Position numbers and translations under genes: made by a program | Shown: piece by piece, positions 1 to 11,017 of the stretch | Position numbering within the stretch: position 1 is the first letter of the stretch | Layout of the letters: each line of letters begins with the position of its first letter | Notes under the pieces: model-generated | What the model was told of the DNA's origin: nothing | The model's input: only the letters and a program-made list of their open reading frames with translations | The model's database searches: none | DNA from: Vandiemenella viatica | Taxonomy: Eukaryota; Arthropoda; Insecta; Orthoptera; Morabidae | DNA: 64,000 nucleotides | Assembly: GCA_031002005.1 (NCBI GenBank) | Contig: CM061919.1 | Coordinates: 19,787,687-19,851,686, forward strand | Direction of reading: 5' to 3'

Positions 1-1065
1 GTTAACTAATAAAGTTTAAATCCATTTCTGTCGTTGCGAAATTGAACTATCCTGTAATCGTACAGCAAAATGAAGACATATACTTTGGTTGGTATCCAAA
101 GCACAGAATTGTTCAGCGCAATTATAAACAAAACAAACAGTGGGATTCGAATCTAGAGCTGTAAAAGTAAATTCTGTACCCGTATGTATTAGTTACTAAA
201 CCAATCAATATCCGTTACTTTGGAATCGTTACTCGTTACTTTCGGTACAGTAGCTTGAAGCAAGGGTTAACTTCGTTACTATCGTATCGTTTCGTTACTC
301 GTTACTTTCGGTACAATCGAACACTAGCATGAAGCATTGCATCGCATCGTATCGCATACGGGACTACTTCGTTCGTACTTGGTAAAGTTAAAGTAAATTG
401 TTTATTTAATAAAATAAGTTTAGCTAAGTTGTACATTCGCATAAAACTTAAAGTCAACTAATAAGCACATGGATCTTACGGAAAACCTCTGAATGTACAC
501 TTGATTTACTGTAATGAATATTATATACAAAAGAATTTCAAAACAAAAAAAAAAAACACCTGACAGTGACAATAACTAATGACGATTATTTTTTAAAATA
601 GCCTGCTCAAAACCCTGCATAGAAGCCTGATGTGATAATGGTACATGTATTTAACAAATATTATAATCTCATCAAATTATTTCGTTTATAAATAGGAGGT
701 TTCATCACTGTCTTCCTTTACGGTTTTCATATAATTTTTTTTTAAAATTGTTCATCTTTTTGCAATAGGTTTGTGAAATAAATGTTGACATACTATCAAA
801 TCGGGCCTGCAGGCAAAATACTATTGACTCCCGCGTTAATTGTTTCATTTTAAAACTATCAATATTCAAAAACTTTTAAATCAATAACAAAGGTTCAGGA
901 CTAACTTTCGATTAGATTAATTGTTGTTGCGTCGCGGTTACAACAAACATTAAACATCAAAGCCAAAACCGCATTGATGATTGATCACATGGATCCTGCG
1001 GTAATAATACAATAACTAACACCAAGCAAAAGGAAAAAAGTAATTGTAACTTATTCTTTGTTTAT

Positions 1066-1139
1066 GGAATTCTGGAACTCCAAAAAAGGGTTGCTAGATT
1101 TGTTTATGGCAATTATCACAGAAAGCAATCAGTAACAGA
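1066..1139 (+). repeat. CR1/Jockey-type LINE 3' coding fragment, part 1
   Basis: The translation resembles the conserved LINE C-terminus (roughly RVARFVYGNYHRKQSVTD), the same family as the cargo LINE at 32565-34260. It breaks off exactly at the hAT insertion at 1140 and resumes at 3890. The piece is a short 5'-truncated dead fragment. Confidence 0.7.
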
Positions 1140-3889
1140 CAGAGATGTGACTTATCTAGATAAAAGTATCTGAAATACAGATACAAGATACAGAATACGT
1201 ATTTTTATCTTGTATCTAAGATTCTTTTCTTAATCTTTATCTTGTATCTTGTATTTAGATACTTTTTCTTTGTATCTTTGTATCTTGAAAATACTAAATA
1301 CTATTTCCGCATTTTTACGTTACGGCATCATAAAAACAACGGAATACATTCGTAAAATTCATTAACGTATACTAAAAGACAAGGTTATAGGTTGCAATCC
1401 TTCATACCTGTGAACTGTGAAAACCATAAACGAACCATGAAACGATCACCTGGCTGTCTATTGTATGTTGTCTTTGGTCCGCGCCATATTTTACCGTGCC
1501 AAATCGTGTATGGTATGTCGAAATCGAATTTTTAGTGAATCATAATTGAGGACAACGGCATCGAAATGTAAGTAAATAAATAAACGAATAATTTTAATTT
1601 TATTTAAGTAGGTACATACCGGATTAGATTTCACTTGACAGCGACTACGTGATCGTTGGTTGCGTGTGTGAAGGTTGCTCACGCAACTCCGAGTATTTAT
1701 ATTATTACCTATGTTTCATAAACTATTTTTTTTTAAATCTATAAATTTTAAACTAAATTCTTAGGATTATTGCTAGCGAGAAGAAGTATTTATATTTACC
1801 TGTAAAAATAAGTTTCAAATTCGTGCCATTGTTGTAAGCTAGTCTCTTTTCATCACAAAATACAGTATTGCTTTACAAATAGCCGAAAAGCCTTTATTAA
1901 AAATTCTAGTGTAGGGTAACATTGTGGTATAAGTTATTTAACAATTCTAATTTCTTAAATATGGCATGTAATTGAATCTGTTGCCTGAGTTCCGATTGTT
2001 TAGGTTGCTTAATTACCAAATTTAGTACGTTGTGTTCTGTTTAGAATATAACAACTTGTTATTTAATTGGTTCTGAAAATAAAATAACAACTTGGAAGTA
2101 ATAAACAGTAGTATAAAACCTGGTGCTAATTAGTGATGAATACAATGAATGGAAAGAAAAAATTAAGATGACTCTGAGGACTGTAGAGTTTGTGTACCAT
2201 AGCAGATATATGGTCCTTCTTCTAAAGAAGCTATTTGGGGGTTACAGTCCATTGGATTGAAAGCGAGACTCTTGAGAGGAAAAGTGCCGCCATTGCATTC
2301 AGAAGATTCAAGGGGTCTCACACATATGATAAAGTTGCCGAAATGATAGCTGATATACACTCAGAGTTTGATTTAAAACTATCCAAAGTTGTTAAAACGG
2401 TAACAGATAATGGATCAAATATGTAAAGGCCTTCGAAGTATTTGGAAAATCAGATTCAGATATTTCAGCCACAAATCCTGAAAACATTTCACAGAAAGAA
2501 TATCTTGAAACAAAACCACAAGATGAAGATAATGAAGATGATGATCTGCTAACACAACCATTTCCAGATTCTTCTTCAGAACCGGAAAGTGATAACTGTC
2601 TGCTACCAGGACATGAAAGATGCGCTACGCACACTTTGCATTTGGTCGCTAGTACAGATTTTGAACAAGCAAGACTGAAAAGCAATTTTTATAAAAAAAG
2701 TGCATGATGCAGCTTTAGCGAAGTGTCAGGCACTCTGGAATTTATGTTCTAGATCACCAAAGGAATGTGAAACATATTTGGAATTGAAGGGGAAATCACC
2801 AACTTCTCCATGCGCAACCCGATGGAACTCTTATTATAATTCCATAAAAGACCTTTTATCAGTGCAGGAGCGTCTCAATGAAACCATGAAAAGCCTTAAA
2901 TTATCAGCTTTTAAGGACTATGACCTTCAATTTTTATGGGAATATGTAAATTGTTCAAAACCTATAGCAGAAGCTATTCAAAGTCTGCAAGGTGATAAAG
3001 ATACCTACTATGGTGTCTACTACCCGAACTAATGAGAATCCGGCATATGGTTAAATGCCTTAAAATGGAAAATCTAAGATATTGTGGCACTTTGTTAGAT
3101 GTTATTGAAGAAAATCTAAATAAACGTTTCAAAAAGTTTTTGCAATTTGAGCCTGCAGCAAATGATGCAATATTAGCTTCAGTGTCCCATCTGTTTTTTA
3201 AAATGAAGTGGGTGCCAAAAATGTTTAAAGAGCATGTAAAAGAGCTTATCCTGATTGAAACACGGAAAATTAATCGATCTGAAAATAAAAAATCAGAGGC
3301 TTCAAGAGTAGTGGAGAGGATATAAAAAGAAAACAAAAGATGAATCTTATTACATGTTTTCTGATGACTCTGATTCCTCTGTTGGTAGTGCCACTAGTGG
3401 CGACAGTACAGAATCTACTGGCAGCAACCGCTGACTTAGAAACACTTCAATACCTTAATAATAAGGGACATCTGCCTAAAAAGTTTAAATACTTATCCAA
3501 CAATCAAGAAAATATTTTTAAAATATAACACTTGTTTGCCAAGTTCTGCCCCTGTGGAACGATTCTTCTCTTTCGGGGAGATAATAATGAGACCCACCGA
3601 ATAAAAATGAGTGATGAGATGTTTGAAAAACTTATTATACTTAAGTCTCATTTAAAACCTTAAGCAACAGTTGTACATTGTAGTAAATATGTTTCTAAAT
3701 AAAAGTAATACATTTTGTAAAAAAGTATTTTATCTTAAAAAAGTATCTAGGAAAAATATGTATTTTGTATCTTGTATTTCAAATACCTTTTCCAAAAGTA
3801 TCTTGTATCTGATATCTAAGATACATTATTTAAATGTATCTTGTATCTTGTATTCAAATACTTTTTTCGAGGTATCTTGCACATCTCTG
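1140..3889 (+). mobile_element. hAT superfamily DNA transposon with 8-bp target site duplication
   Basis: The terminal inverted repeats are CAGAGATGTG at 1140 and CACATCTCTG ending at 3889. The 8-bp target duplication GTAACAGA is perfect at 1132-1139 and 3890-3897. Both ends carry many copies of a GTATCTTGTAT-like motif (about 1160-1290 and 3760-3880), probably transposase-binding subterminal repeats. Removing the element and one duplication rejoins a LINE reading frame, which confirms the boundaries. The interior holds a frameshifted hAT transposase. The length, 2750 bp, is normal for the superfamily. Confidence 0.93.
2235..3663 (+). pseudogene. Degenerate hAT transposase
   Basis: hAT transposases are RNase H-fold DDE enzymes with a C-terminal dimerisation domain. 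In order this remnant shows KVVKTVTDNGSNM (about 2388-2426, the catalytic-core segment), then after a one-base shift an acidic insertion followed by CATHTLHLVAS (about 2630-2655). Next comes PCATRWNSYYNSIKDLL (about 2815-2860), a conserved hAT block, and near 3545-3663 the dimerisation motif [12 protein letters not shown] followed in another frame by MSDEMFEKLIILKSHL. At least four frameshifts or stops (near 2426, 3032, 3325 and 3600) break it. No N-terminal BED zinc finger was found upstream. It is the coding part of the element at 1140-3889 and cannot make a full protein. Confidence 0.9.
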
Positions 3890-3897
3890 GTAACAGA

Positions 3898-4006
3898 TAT
3901 GATAAAACAGTTGGAATAGGATTCACTGGAAGACAGGAGGAGGGTGAAGGGGGTCATGGGACGTATATTGATGGTGATGTATGGAAACAGGTTGGTGTAA
4001 GAATTA
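3898..4006 (+). repeat. CR1/Jockey-type LINE fragment, part 2
   Basis: This continues the fragment broken at 1139. Aligned to the cargo LINE near 33800-33930 it carries the 'gatatgata...' to 'ggtgatg.atggaaa' segment downstream of the reverse transcriptase. It stops near 4006, where a minus-strand LINE is inserted, and resumes at about 9526. Confidence 0.65.
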
Positions 4007-4451
4007 ACCCTTTCAGACCCTCTGGCTACTTTTGTGTACATTAAATTTCACAGCGTCTTTGTTAGTACAGGTATATCTTTCGGGAATGGAATCAATGTCT
4101 ACATATTTGTTAGTGTTTTTTTCCCCCTAGAGATCTTTATTTTTTACTATTTTAAATTTTAAATTTTACCATTTTACATATTTTACAGTGAAAAACTGTC
4201 AAATTAATCTCTACAGATACTTTCTTACTGCCGAAGAGTCTATATTACAATCAGAGATCTTCACTCAGCTTGCATAACCGCGAAAACTTAACAAAGGAAG
4301 AACGGAAATGCGAATTCAGCCAAAGGCTTTTACCATGTTACAATGAGGTTTTGCATTTTACTTGGTCTCCGTCATATTTCATCAAACAGTTCATGGTTCT
4401 CTATATTTGTAGTGCTGTAATGTTAAACTAGAGCAAACAATATTTATCAAT

Positions 4452-4790
4452 CTAGTTTCCAGTTTTCAATCTCCATCTGTCGATTCTGAGGGTATTTTTA
4501 ATTTTTTCGAGTGTGTGATTCTGCTCCATTGTTATGTAAGTTACAAAATGTGTAATCATCCAGACAACAGCTTGGGTTTTGACGATTGGGAACAGTTTGA
4601 AATCACATCTGAGAAGTCTTGTGTCCGTTAAGGTATGTAAATCCCCACTGGATATTTTGTTTAATTTTGCACGCACCCATTTCCATATGGATCTTGAGAC
4701 AGTGCAGGATGTGAAGAGATGGTCTCTAACATCAGTCTGATTACAAATATTACACCGGTCATTTTCTGTGATTCCCAGTTCTTAGAGTTT
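4452..4790 (-). pseudogene. C-terminal zinc-finger-like region of the Tx1/L1-like ORF2
   Basis: On the minus strand the translation around 4670-4780 reads CNICNQTDVRDHLFTSC, a CxxC...HxxxxC arrangement, followed by SIWKWVRAKL. This matches the cysteine/histidine motif found after the reverse transcriptase in L1- and Tx1-type ORF2 proteins. Downstream about 70 further residues are open. It is separated from the upstream reverse transcriptase by frame disruptions. Confidence 0.7.
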
Positions 4791-5108
4791 CCTTTTATAA
4801 GGATATAAATCATTGACCAGTTTGTATATGTTTGCTTTTTGATCAGTGGATAGAACGGTTAGGCTAATATTTTTCCAAACAGTTTTCCAGTGTAGGTTAA
4901 TTTTTGCTTCAATTGCCGGTTTCTTTTGAACCTTAAGTGAAAGCGCCTGATATATATTATTTTTGTCGTTACTTTCGTGATTTTTTCAGTTTTTTTTTAA
5001 AATTTCTTTGAGGGTGTTTGGCTTTTCTTAAAGAGCGGTGACTGTCGATAAGTACTGTTGTTGGTGTTCCATGCAGTTGTAAATGCATATTTTAGAATGT
5101 GATATTTG

Positions 5109-6733
5109 CTATTTAAAGTTTTTAGTTGTTCTGCTAATAAAAAGTGCATTTGACTTTAGAAGAACTGATTGCAGGCCAAGTCCACCCTCTGATCTTGGCA
5201 AGTACAACTGTTCCCGAGCTACCCTCCACTTAGATCTGTCCCAAATGAATTCTCCGACATACATTCGTATCATAGCCATGTGCTTGTTTGGTAATGGCAG
5301 TAACTGTGCACATACCAAACCCGTGCCAAAACGAAAATATTAGTGATTGAATTTTTTGTATTAAATTTAGTTTTCGTTCTTTAAAGGCCAGTAATGTTCC
5401 AATAACTTTATTTACAATTTGGTCCCAATTTTTTTGTATCATTTCCTGAATATTTGCTTTAAAAAGGATGCCTAATATTTTAATTTCATTGCAAGTATCA
5501 AACAATGATTTCGTGACCGAGGCAGCTGAGCCTGAAAGTGGCAGAAATTTCGATTTCATTTTGTTTATTTTTGCTCCGGAGGCTTTTTCATAACATTTTA
5601 ATAGTTTAATTGTGTTCTCAATATCATGTTCATTGTTGATAATAACAGTTACATCGTCAGCGTAGGCAATAACTGACAACCTGTGTGCAGCTATTGTTAC
5701 TCCCATCACATTCCGTTCTACAGATCTTATAACGGCTCTATTGCTAAGCTGAATAGCATCATGGCCAGAGGACTCCCTTGCTTTACTGATCTTCCTATGT
5801 TGATGCAATTTCCAAAGAAGCCATTTACCATTACTTTAGACTTCGTGTTGACTTGAATTGGAAAACCAAAATGAAACATTGTTTTAAACAAGAAATCATG
5901 GCTTATTCGATCAAAGGCTTTATCAAAATCAAGATTTAACAGCGCCCTGTTGGTACTGGACATTTGATCCGATAACATAACAATATTCCTTAAGAGCCCT
6001 AATCCGTCTGTGATGTTTGTCCGAAGCCAATGACTTCCACGATTGCTGTTCTGAGTCTGTTTGCTATGACCTTTTCACTTATTTTTTGATCTGCTGGCAG
6101 TAATGTGATAGGTCTGTATTCATTTACACTTGCCGCTTTCTCTCTTTTGGGAATGAGAACTATAATACCCCTACCAAAATCAACTGATCTTGCGTTGGCA
6201 TCTGTGCTTTGCTTAATCACTTCGCATACCTCTGTTCCAATTATATCCCAGTAAGTCTTATAAAATTCATAGGGAATTCCATCTTCTCCAGGACTTCTGT
6301 TGTTTGGTAGATTCCTGACAACTCTCTCAATTTCGTCATTAGTTATATCCCCGGTAAGCATTTCAGCAGTTTCTGTTGACACGGACTTGTGGCATGTTGC
6401 AAGTACTTCATTTGCAGAAACATCATCTATTTGGCATGGTTTATAGAGTTCAGAAAAATATTTTGTAAACACATCAAGTATTTCTTTTGTGGATATAGCT
6501 TTATTTTTTTGCTCATCATACACCTGTTGTATAAATCGTTTCTTCCTATTGTTGCGCTCTTGGCCACACTGGTAGATACTTGCATTCTCACCATGAATTT
6601 TTGCATTATACCTCGTTGAAATAAGTTTATTCTGTACAATTTTCATTTGAATATCTAAGAGTTTCTCTTTCACTTGCTTTATATCTTGCACTACCTGTTC
6701 TCCTGCATTGGCTTTTCCGTTCAGCTCTTGCAA
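5109..6733 (-). pseudogene. Tx1/L1-like reverse transcriptase, frameshifted
   Basis: Reverse transcriptase copies the element RNA at the nicked target. Visible blocks, minus strand 5'-3': RSPGEDGIPYEFYKTYWDII and GIIVLIPKREK (about 6290-6140), EYRPITLLPADQKISEKVIANRL, then in another frame LDFDKAFDRISHDF (about 5930) and SVKQGSPLAMMLFSLAIEPL. The catalytic IAYADDVTV is intact at about 5645-5675. The thumb/C-terminal part ends with EGGLGLQSV near 5190. At least three frame changes (near 5990, 5750 and 5320) and stops make it a pseudogene. The set of motifs favours Tx1/L1 rather than Jockey/CR1. Confidence 0.85.
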
Positions 6734-7076
6734 TACTCTATAGTAGAACTCTTTCGTATTTCTGATTTCATTTGCCAGCTGATAAGAGTGATACTTGAAA
6801 AATTTTTTGATTGTAGGTTTCGCTGTTTCATTCCACCAGTGTTGTGTATTCGGGTTTTTTTCCGCTTCTCTTTACATGTATTCCATGTATGTTTGAAATT
6901 TTCTTTTATTTGTGGTCTTGTAGGAGAGAGGTATTTAACTTCCAAAGCCTCTTCCGAACACTTTAGTCCTTGGGAATCCTGTGACCGTGACTAGTACTGC
7001 AGAGTGATCAGAAAAGCTAACGGGAATAGTATCAAAGGACGTTAAGTGACCTGCTAATCCGATACTGGTATAGAAC

Positions 7077-7673
7077 CTATCTAACCTGGAAGAAGCATTT
7101 TGCGATATATATGTGAATGGTGGCTTTACTACTTTCATCATCAGTAACGTCTTTCAAATGTAGTCTCTGGATTGTAGATTGCAGTCCCCATGCATTGCGA
7201 AACAGACCCGTTTTGTCATACGGATGCAGTACACAGTTAAAGTCTCCTCCTAGAATAATATTGTTTGCGCTAGGATTTATAAACGGTAATAAGGATTCTT
7301 GATAAAATATGTTTCGGAGTTTCTCATTTTGACTACCTGAAGGTGCATAGATATTAATTAACAGAGTGGTATGGAGTAAACCGGAGGTAATTCGCCCTTC
7401 CGGGTCGTACTGAACTTCAGTTAGCTCGAGGCCGGGACGAGTTAAAATCGCTGTGCCCCTTTCGTGTGGTCCAACGTTGAAATACTGATTATAAGGATGA
7501 ACAAAATTGTAATTACTCCTGGAAACTTCTTGCAAGAAAACTACGTCAACATCATTATCAACTAGCATTTGTTCTAGAATAGCCCATTTTATGTTGCTCT
7601 TTATGGCTGCAAGATTTAGCGAAAGAAACCTACAAACTCTATTCATTGTTATGGGAGGGAGTGCTGGTTTCAA
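7077..7673 (-). pseudogene. Tx1/L1-like apurinic-type endonuclease domain
   Basis: This is the endonuclease/exonuclease/phosphatase fold that nicks target DNA. The reading frame of about 198 residues shows FLSLNLAAIKSNIKWAILEQ (N motif), VVFLQEVS (catalytic Glu), HERGTAILTRP, INIYAPSGSQNEKLR, and ILGGDFNCVLHPYDKTG (catalytic Asp/Asn). The final SDHSAV motif lies in a different frame at about 6985-7005 (PVSFSDHSAVLVTV), so a frameshift near 7110 separates it. It is upstream of the reverse transcriptase in the same element. Confidence 0.87.
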
Positions 7674-7842
7674 TTGGCTGCAATTCTTTTATAGCACCTA
7701 CCACACTTATTTTCGTATTACGTGCTGCACTAAGATTTGGTTGCGGTTTCTTCTTGTTTCTCCTTCTGGTAATTTTGTCTTGTGTGGGTATATTGCCACA
7801 GAACCAGTGTCCGTTTTGTCAGCACAAGTATATGATTCCTCA

Positions 7843-8941
7843 TCACTGGTGATTTCTGAGGTCCCCGGTGTTTGGGGTTTTTTGATTATTTTCTCTATCT
7901 GATAAGTGATGCTGCGGTTTTCCCTTTTCTTCCATTGAAACCTCATGTATAGCTAATGTCTCCAGCTGCATCGCATTTTCCCCTATGTCACAACTCACAA
8001 TTTTTTGTTCTGTCGTGGCCGTAGATATTGAATAATCTATATCTGTTTTGTCATTATGAATTACCTCAGCATTTCCTTGGGTGGTCAATTTTTGTTTCAT
8101 GGGGTTTGAGGATGCGGGGTATTCATTATCAGAATCTGTATCAGAAACACCCGCTGTCGTTTTTTGCCCCAATCCAATCTCCCTGGTTTTAGGGGGAATA
8201 GCACTGCATGTTGGAAGTGGAGGAAATTTTTTTTCATTATTTAGCGCTTCCTGAAGATTATCATTAATATCCGGAGATATCACAGCTAAATTTTCATTGC
8301 GATCAAGATCTTCTGCTCTTTTACGCTGTTTCAAGTTATTTGTCAAAACAAAAACACGTCTCGGGCAATTTTGCTTCAAATGTCCGCTCAAATTGCATAT
8401 GTGACCATGTAGGAAGTTGACCACTATATATTACGTGTGCCTTGAAACCTTCAATAATTATGTGCGAAGGGATATCCTTTTTAACTACCATTTCTACAGA
8501 ACGGATACCATTATATCCCTGTATAGGGTAAGTTGGGGCCCATTTTTCACTCATTATTGATTTTATGTCCTCCATAAGTACGCAATGCTTCTGATATGTC
8601 CTCATTTTCAATTCCCGGTGGCACATTCAGTATCCTAATTGTTTTCACATCTTCACCAGCGTTAGTGACACTTACCTTGCTTTTTGTACCATCGCGATGA
8701 ATAAAGTCGCGATGGCCTCAATACTGATCCAGAATTTTCTCAAATACAGACTGTTCTTGCAGTTTTACATATACACAGTACTCCTCTGTATCCAATTGTA
8801 TCGCTGCTACATGCTCTGTCTTGATACCAATATCATTTTTGAGCCATATGTGTACCTCTAAGGCTGTTGGTTGCACATACCTGTTTTTTTTTTATCAAAT
8901 GCAAATTTTACGGTGTTCTTCCTGATACCTTGACGGGGCAT
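7843..8941 (-). pseudogene. ORF1-like RNA-binding protein of the Tx1/L1-like element
   Basis: A start at 8941 gives MPRQGIRKNTVKF. After shifts the minus strand reads an RRM-like stretch (TIRILNVPPGIENEDISEAL, near 8640-8580), then VEMVVKKDIPSHIIIEGF, then CNLSGHLKQNCPRR near 8400-8360, part of a CCHC zinc knuckle. A low-complexity tail rich in Asn, Asp and Glu follows. ORF1 proteins of this kind bind element RNA and form the RNP. Stops and frameshifts occur near 8860, 8700, 8560 and 8390. Confidence 0.7.
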
Positions 8942-9525
8942 TTTCAGTAAAAATGCCTCGCACACAGCGGATAAAAAGACACAGAAATAAGAAACAGTTT
9001 TTTTAAAAACTGAACAAGTAAAAACTAACCGCCAATGTGGCGATCGAACTAATAAAAAAATATTTTTTAATGGAGCGCTATACGATTCTGTTGTCACTGT
9101 AAACAACCAAAGATGCTAAAAAATAGTCTTCAATATTTTCATACATTAGGGTGAAGTAAAACACAATGATAAACCTACCAATTAACCACTAAAATCGTGT
9201 CTGTAAGTGGTTTCCACGGAAAATCGACTTGGCAGACCAGTTGCATTTTGCTATGCTGCTCGAGTTACTTCTAATCGTGGAATTTCAGCAGTCAACTTGA
9301 TGAGGTGATTGTCTGTGCAGTCGCCTCCCGATCTATGATATGTTTGTAGTTTTATGTATTAACAGTTCTTGTTTTTGTTGATAGTACATCCTTTGTACGA
9401 AAATTTGCCTTTTCGTAGGATAGGATAGTCGATAGCGTATCGAGGTTATAGAACAGTTCCCATTCTGATATTAGATAGACTCTCATATTAGGTGGGTCTC
9501 AAAATTTTTGTTTTTACTTAAAAGT

Positions 9526-9795
9526 AATGCTTGGAAGGTATAAGATGACCATGACCACAATCTTGTACTCGATTTCAGTTACAAGTATTTAGGAAGATTC
9601 TCTTTTTAGGTAAGGGTTTCAGGGACTGTAATAAGTCACTAAGAGAAATTATGAATAATTTACCAAAAACGTTAAAAGAATTTAAAGTTAAAATTTGTAG
9701 AGGGCAAATGTAGGTGGATGCAAGAAAGGGGGGAAGATGGGTGTGTAGGGAAATTGTCGCCGGAGCGTGCGCTCCATTGCAATTAAATTAAATAT
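9526..9795 (+). repeat. CR1/Jockey-type LINE 3' end, part 3
   Basis: This aligns by eye with 33940-34250: both carry 'gaccatgaccacaa', a 'tgaataatttac' block and the tail 'gggaaattg..gccggag.gt..gctccat.gcaatta'. It completes the LINE fragment begun at 1066 and gives that LINE's 3' terminus. The two breaks in it hold the hAT and the Tx1-like insertions. Confidence 0.75.
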
Positions 9796-10182
9796 TATTA
9801 GAACATAACAAGTGCAGATATGTATATCAAAAACTATTAGAAAACTCTTTTATATTGTGAGTTACACTATAAAATAAATTCACAAATGTTTGAAATCAAA
9901 AACCTCACTAATGAACTATCAATGTAAGAACAGTGACTATCTCAAATTATCCATACAAATTTTAATGTTAAACAAAATAAAAAGTACAAAATTAGTCTTT
10001 ACGTTGACAAAATTAGTTACCCGCAGGAGCTGGAACGTGTTCGTTTCTGTACGACAAATGCGAGTAACGAAACATGCGAGTAACGAAATGAATTTGTGAG
10101 TAACGATTCGGTACTTCGAGTCAGGCGACGAACCCGTTACTCAGTAACGAATTCATCGTTACTTTTACACCTATATTCGAAT

Positions 10183-10753
10183 CTTCCGATTCTGTCAGGC
10201 ACCCAAAACAGAAAAGAAATAAAATAATTGTTTAAAAACATAAAAATCGCCTTAAAAAAGCGTACTAAATATTTTAAAATAACTTTATACCTTGCTTGGA
10301 ATAAAGAAAATCTAAATGGACAATATTTCACATTACTGTTATTGAAATTTTTACATTAATTAGTTGTTTTTGGAGTCGGTGCCAGATGTCACGTCGCAAA
10401 GATCGAATTACTGAACTTTATTTGGTGTTCGAGGCGAAACGGGGAGTACGAACACAAATTCCAAATATTTTACAGCATGTCGTGAGGCAGATAGTGTTAT
10501 TGCGGGAGACAGTTTAGGGAAACAAGTTAACAGTATTTTAATCTATGTCTCAGCCTTGTTGATCATCCAGGCATATCTCTCGCGATACAATGTCAGTTGG
10601 CAGGATGCATAAAGCAGTAAACGCTTTACAGTTAGTATAATCAACTGCATGTTTCAGTTTTGTTGAAACATGTTTCTAGCATTAATTGTATGAAAGTTGA
10701 ACATGATTTTTTATGTATTATGGTTATTCATTATTGTTTTTACCTTTTTGTTT
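10183..10753 (+). repeat. Composite repeat, arm A plus loop (left copy)
   Basis: Positions about 10190-10385 match the arms of the palindrome at 15396-16140, ending in GGAGTCGGTGCCAG. Positions about 10386-10750 match that palindrome's loop in inverted orientation. The copy lacks the second arm and runs into the SINE at 10767. No coding is evident. Confidence 0.7.
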
Positions 10754-10766
10754 TTCTTCCTTTGGA

Positions 10767-11004
10767 CCGAGCGTGGTGGTGTAACGGTTAGCGTTCTGGC
10801 CTCGCATTCGGGAGGACGGGGTTCGAATCCCCGTCCGGGCATCCAGATTTGGGTTTTCCATGGTTTCCCAAATCACTCCAGGCAAATGCCGGCATGCTTC
10901 CTTCAAAAGGCCATGGTAAAATTCCTTCAAATTCATTGTCTCCCATCCTTTCCCGTCTTTAAAGACCTCGCTGTTAGAGAGACGTTAAGCAGATAAAAAA
11001 AAAA
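10767..11004 (+). mobile_element. tRNA-derived SINE with 13-bp target site duplication
   Basis: The head resembles a tRNA gene, with an A-box-like TGGTGTAACGGTTAGC and a perfect B box GGTTCGAATCC at about 10819. A non-tRNA body ('gttttccatggtttccc', 'cctttcccgtctttaaagacc') and an A-rich tail follow. The duplication TTCTTCCTTTGGA is perfect at 10754-10766 and 11005-11017. A second full copy lies inverted at 39144-39389. It would be transcribed by RNA polymerase III and depends on a LINE for mobility. Confidence 0.94.
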
Positions 11005-11017
11005 TTCTTCCTTTGGA

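Larger units (their letters stand above)
4007..9525 (-). mobile_element. Tx1/L1-superfamily non-LTR retrotransposon, degenerate
   Basis: The minus strand encodes, in 5'-3' order, an ORF1-like protein with an RRM-like segment and a zinc knuckle, an apurinic-type endonuclease, a reverse transcriptase, and a C-terminal cysteine/histidine motif. This is the layout of L1/Tx1-type LINEs. The element lies inside an older LINE fragment: the host sequence breaks near 4006 and resumes near 9526. About 400 bp at each end (4007-4440 and 9110-9525) show no coding and are probably its UTRs. Exact termini and a target duplication were not resolved. Several frameshifts make it inactive. Confidence 0.75.
153..10174. 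mobile_element. Outer hAT-like non-autonomous element, heavily nested
   Basis: The 8-bp word ATTCGAAT occurs at 145-152 and again at 10175-10182. Just inside each copy is a matching inverted end: left CTAGAGCTGTAAAAGTAA, right (reverse complement) ATAGGTGTAAAAGTAA. Both ends are followed by clusters of CGTTACT/CGTTACTCG motifs (about 190-310 and 10015-10160), like hAT subterminal repeats. An 8-bp duplication with subterminal motif clusters is typical of hAT elements. No transposase of its own is visible, because the interior is filled by later insertions. The target word is palindromic and the first end base does not match, so the call is tentative. Confidence 0.45.

Noticed and set aside
10780..10856. 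A functional tRNA gene at the head of the SINE
   Set aside because: A and B boxes are present, but the segment continues into a SINE body with an A tail and target duplication, and a second copy has the same structure. The cloverleaf is not convincing.
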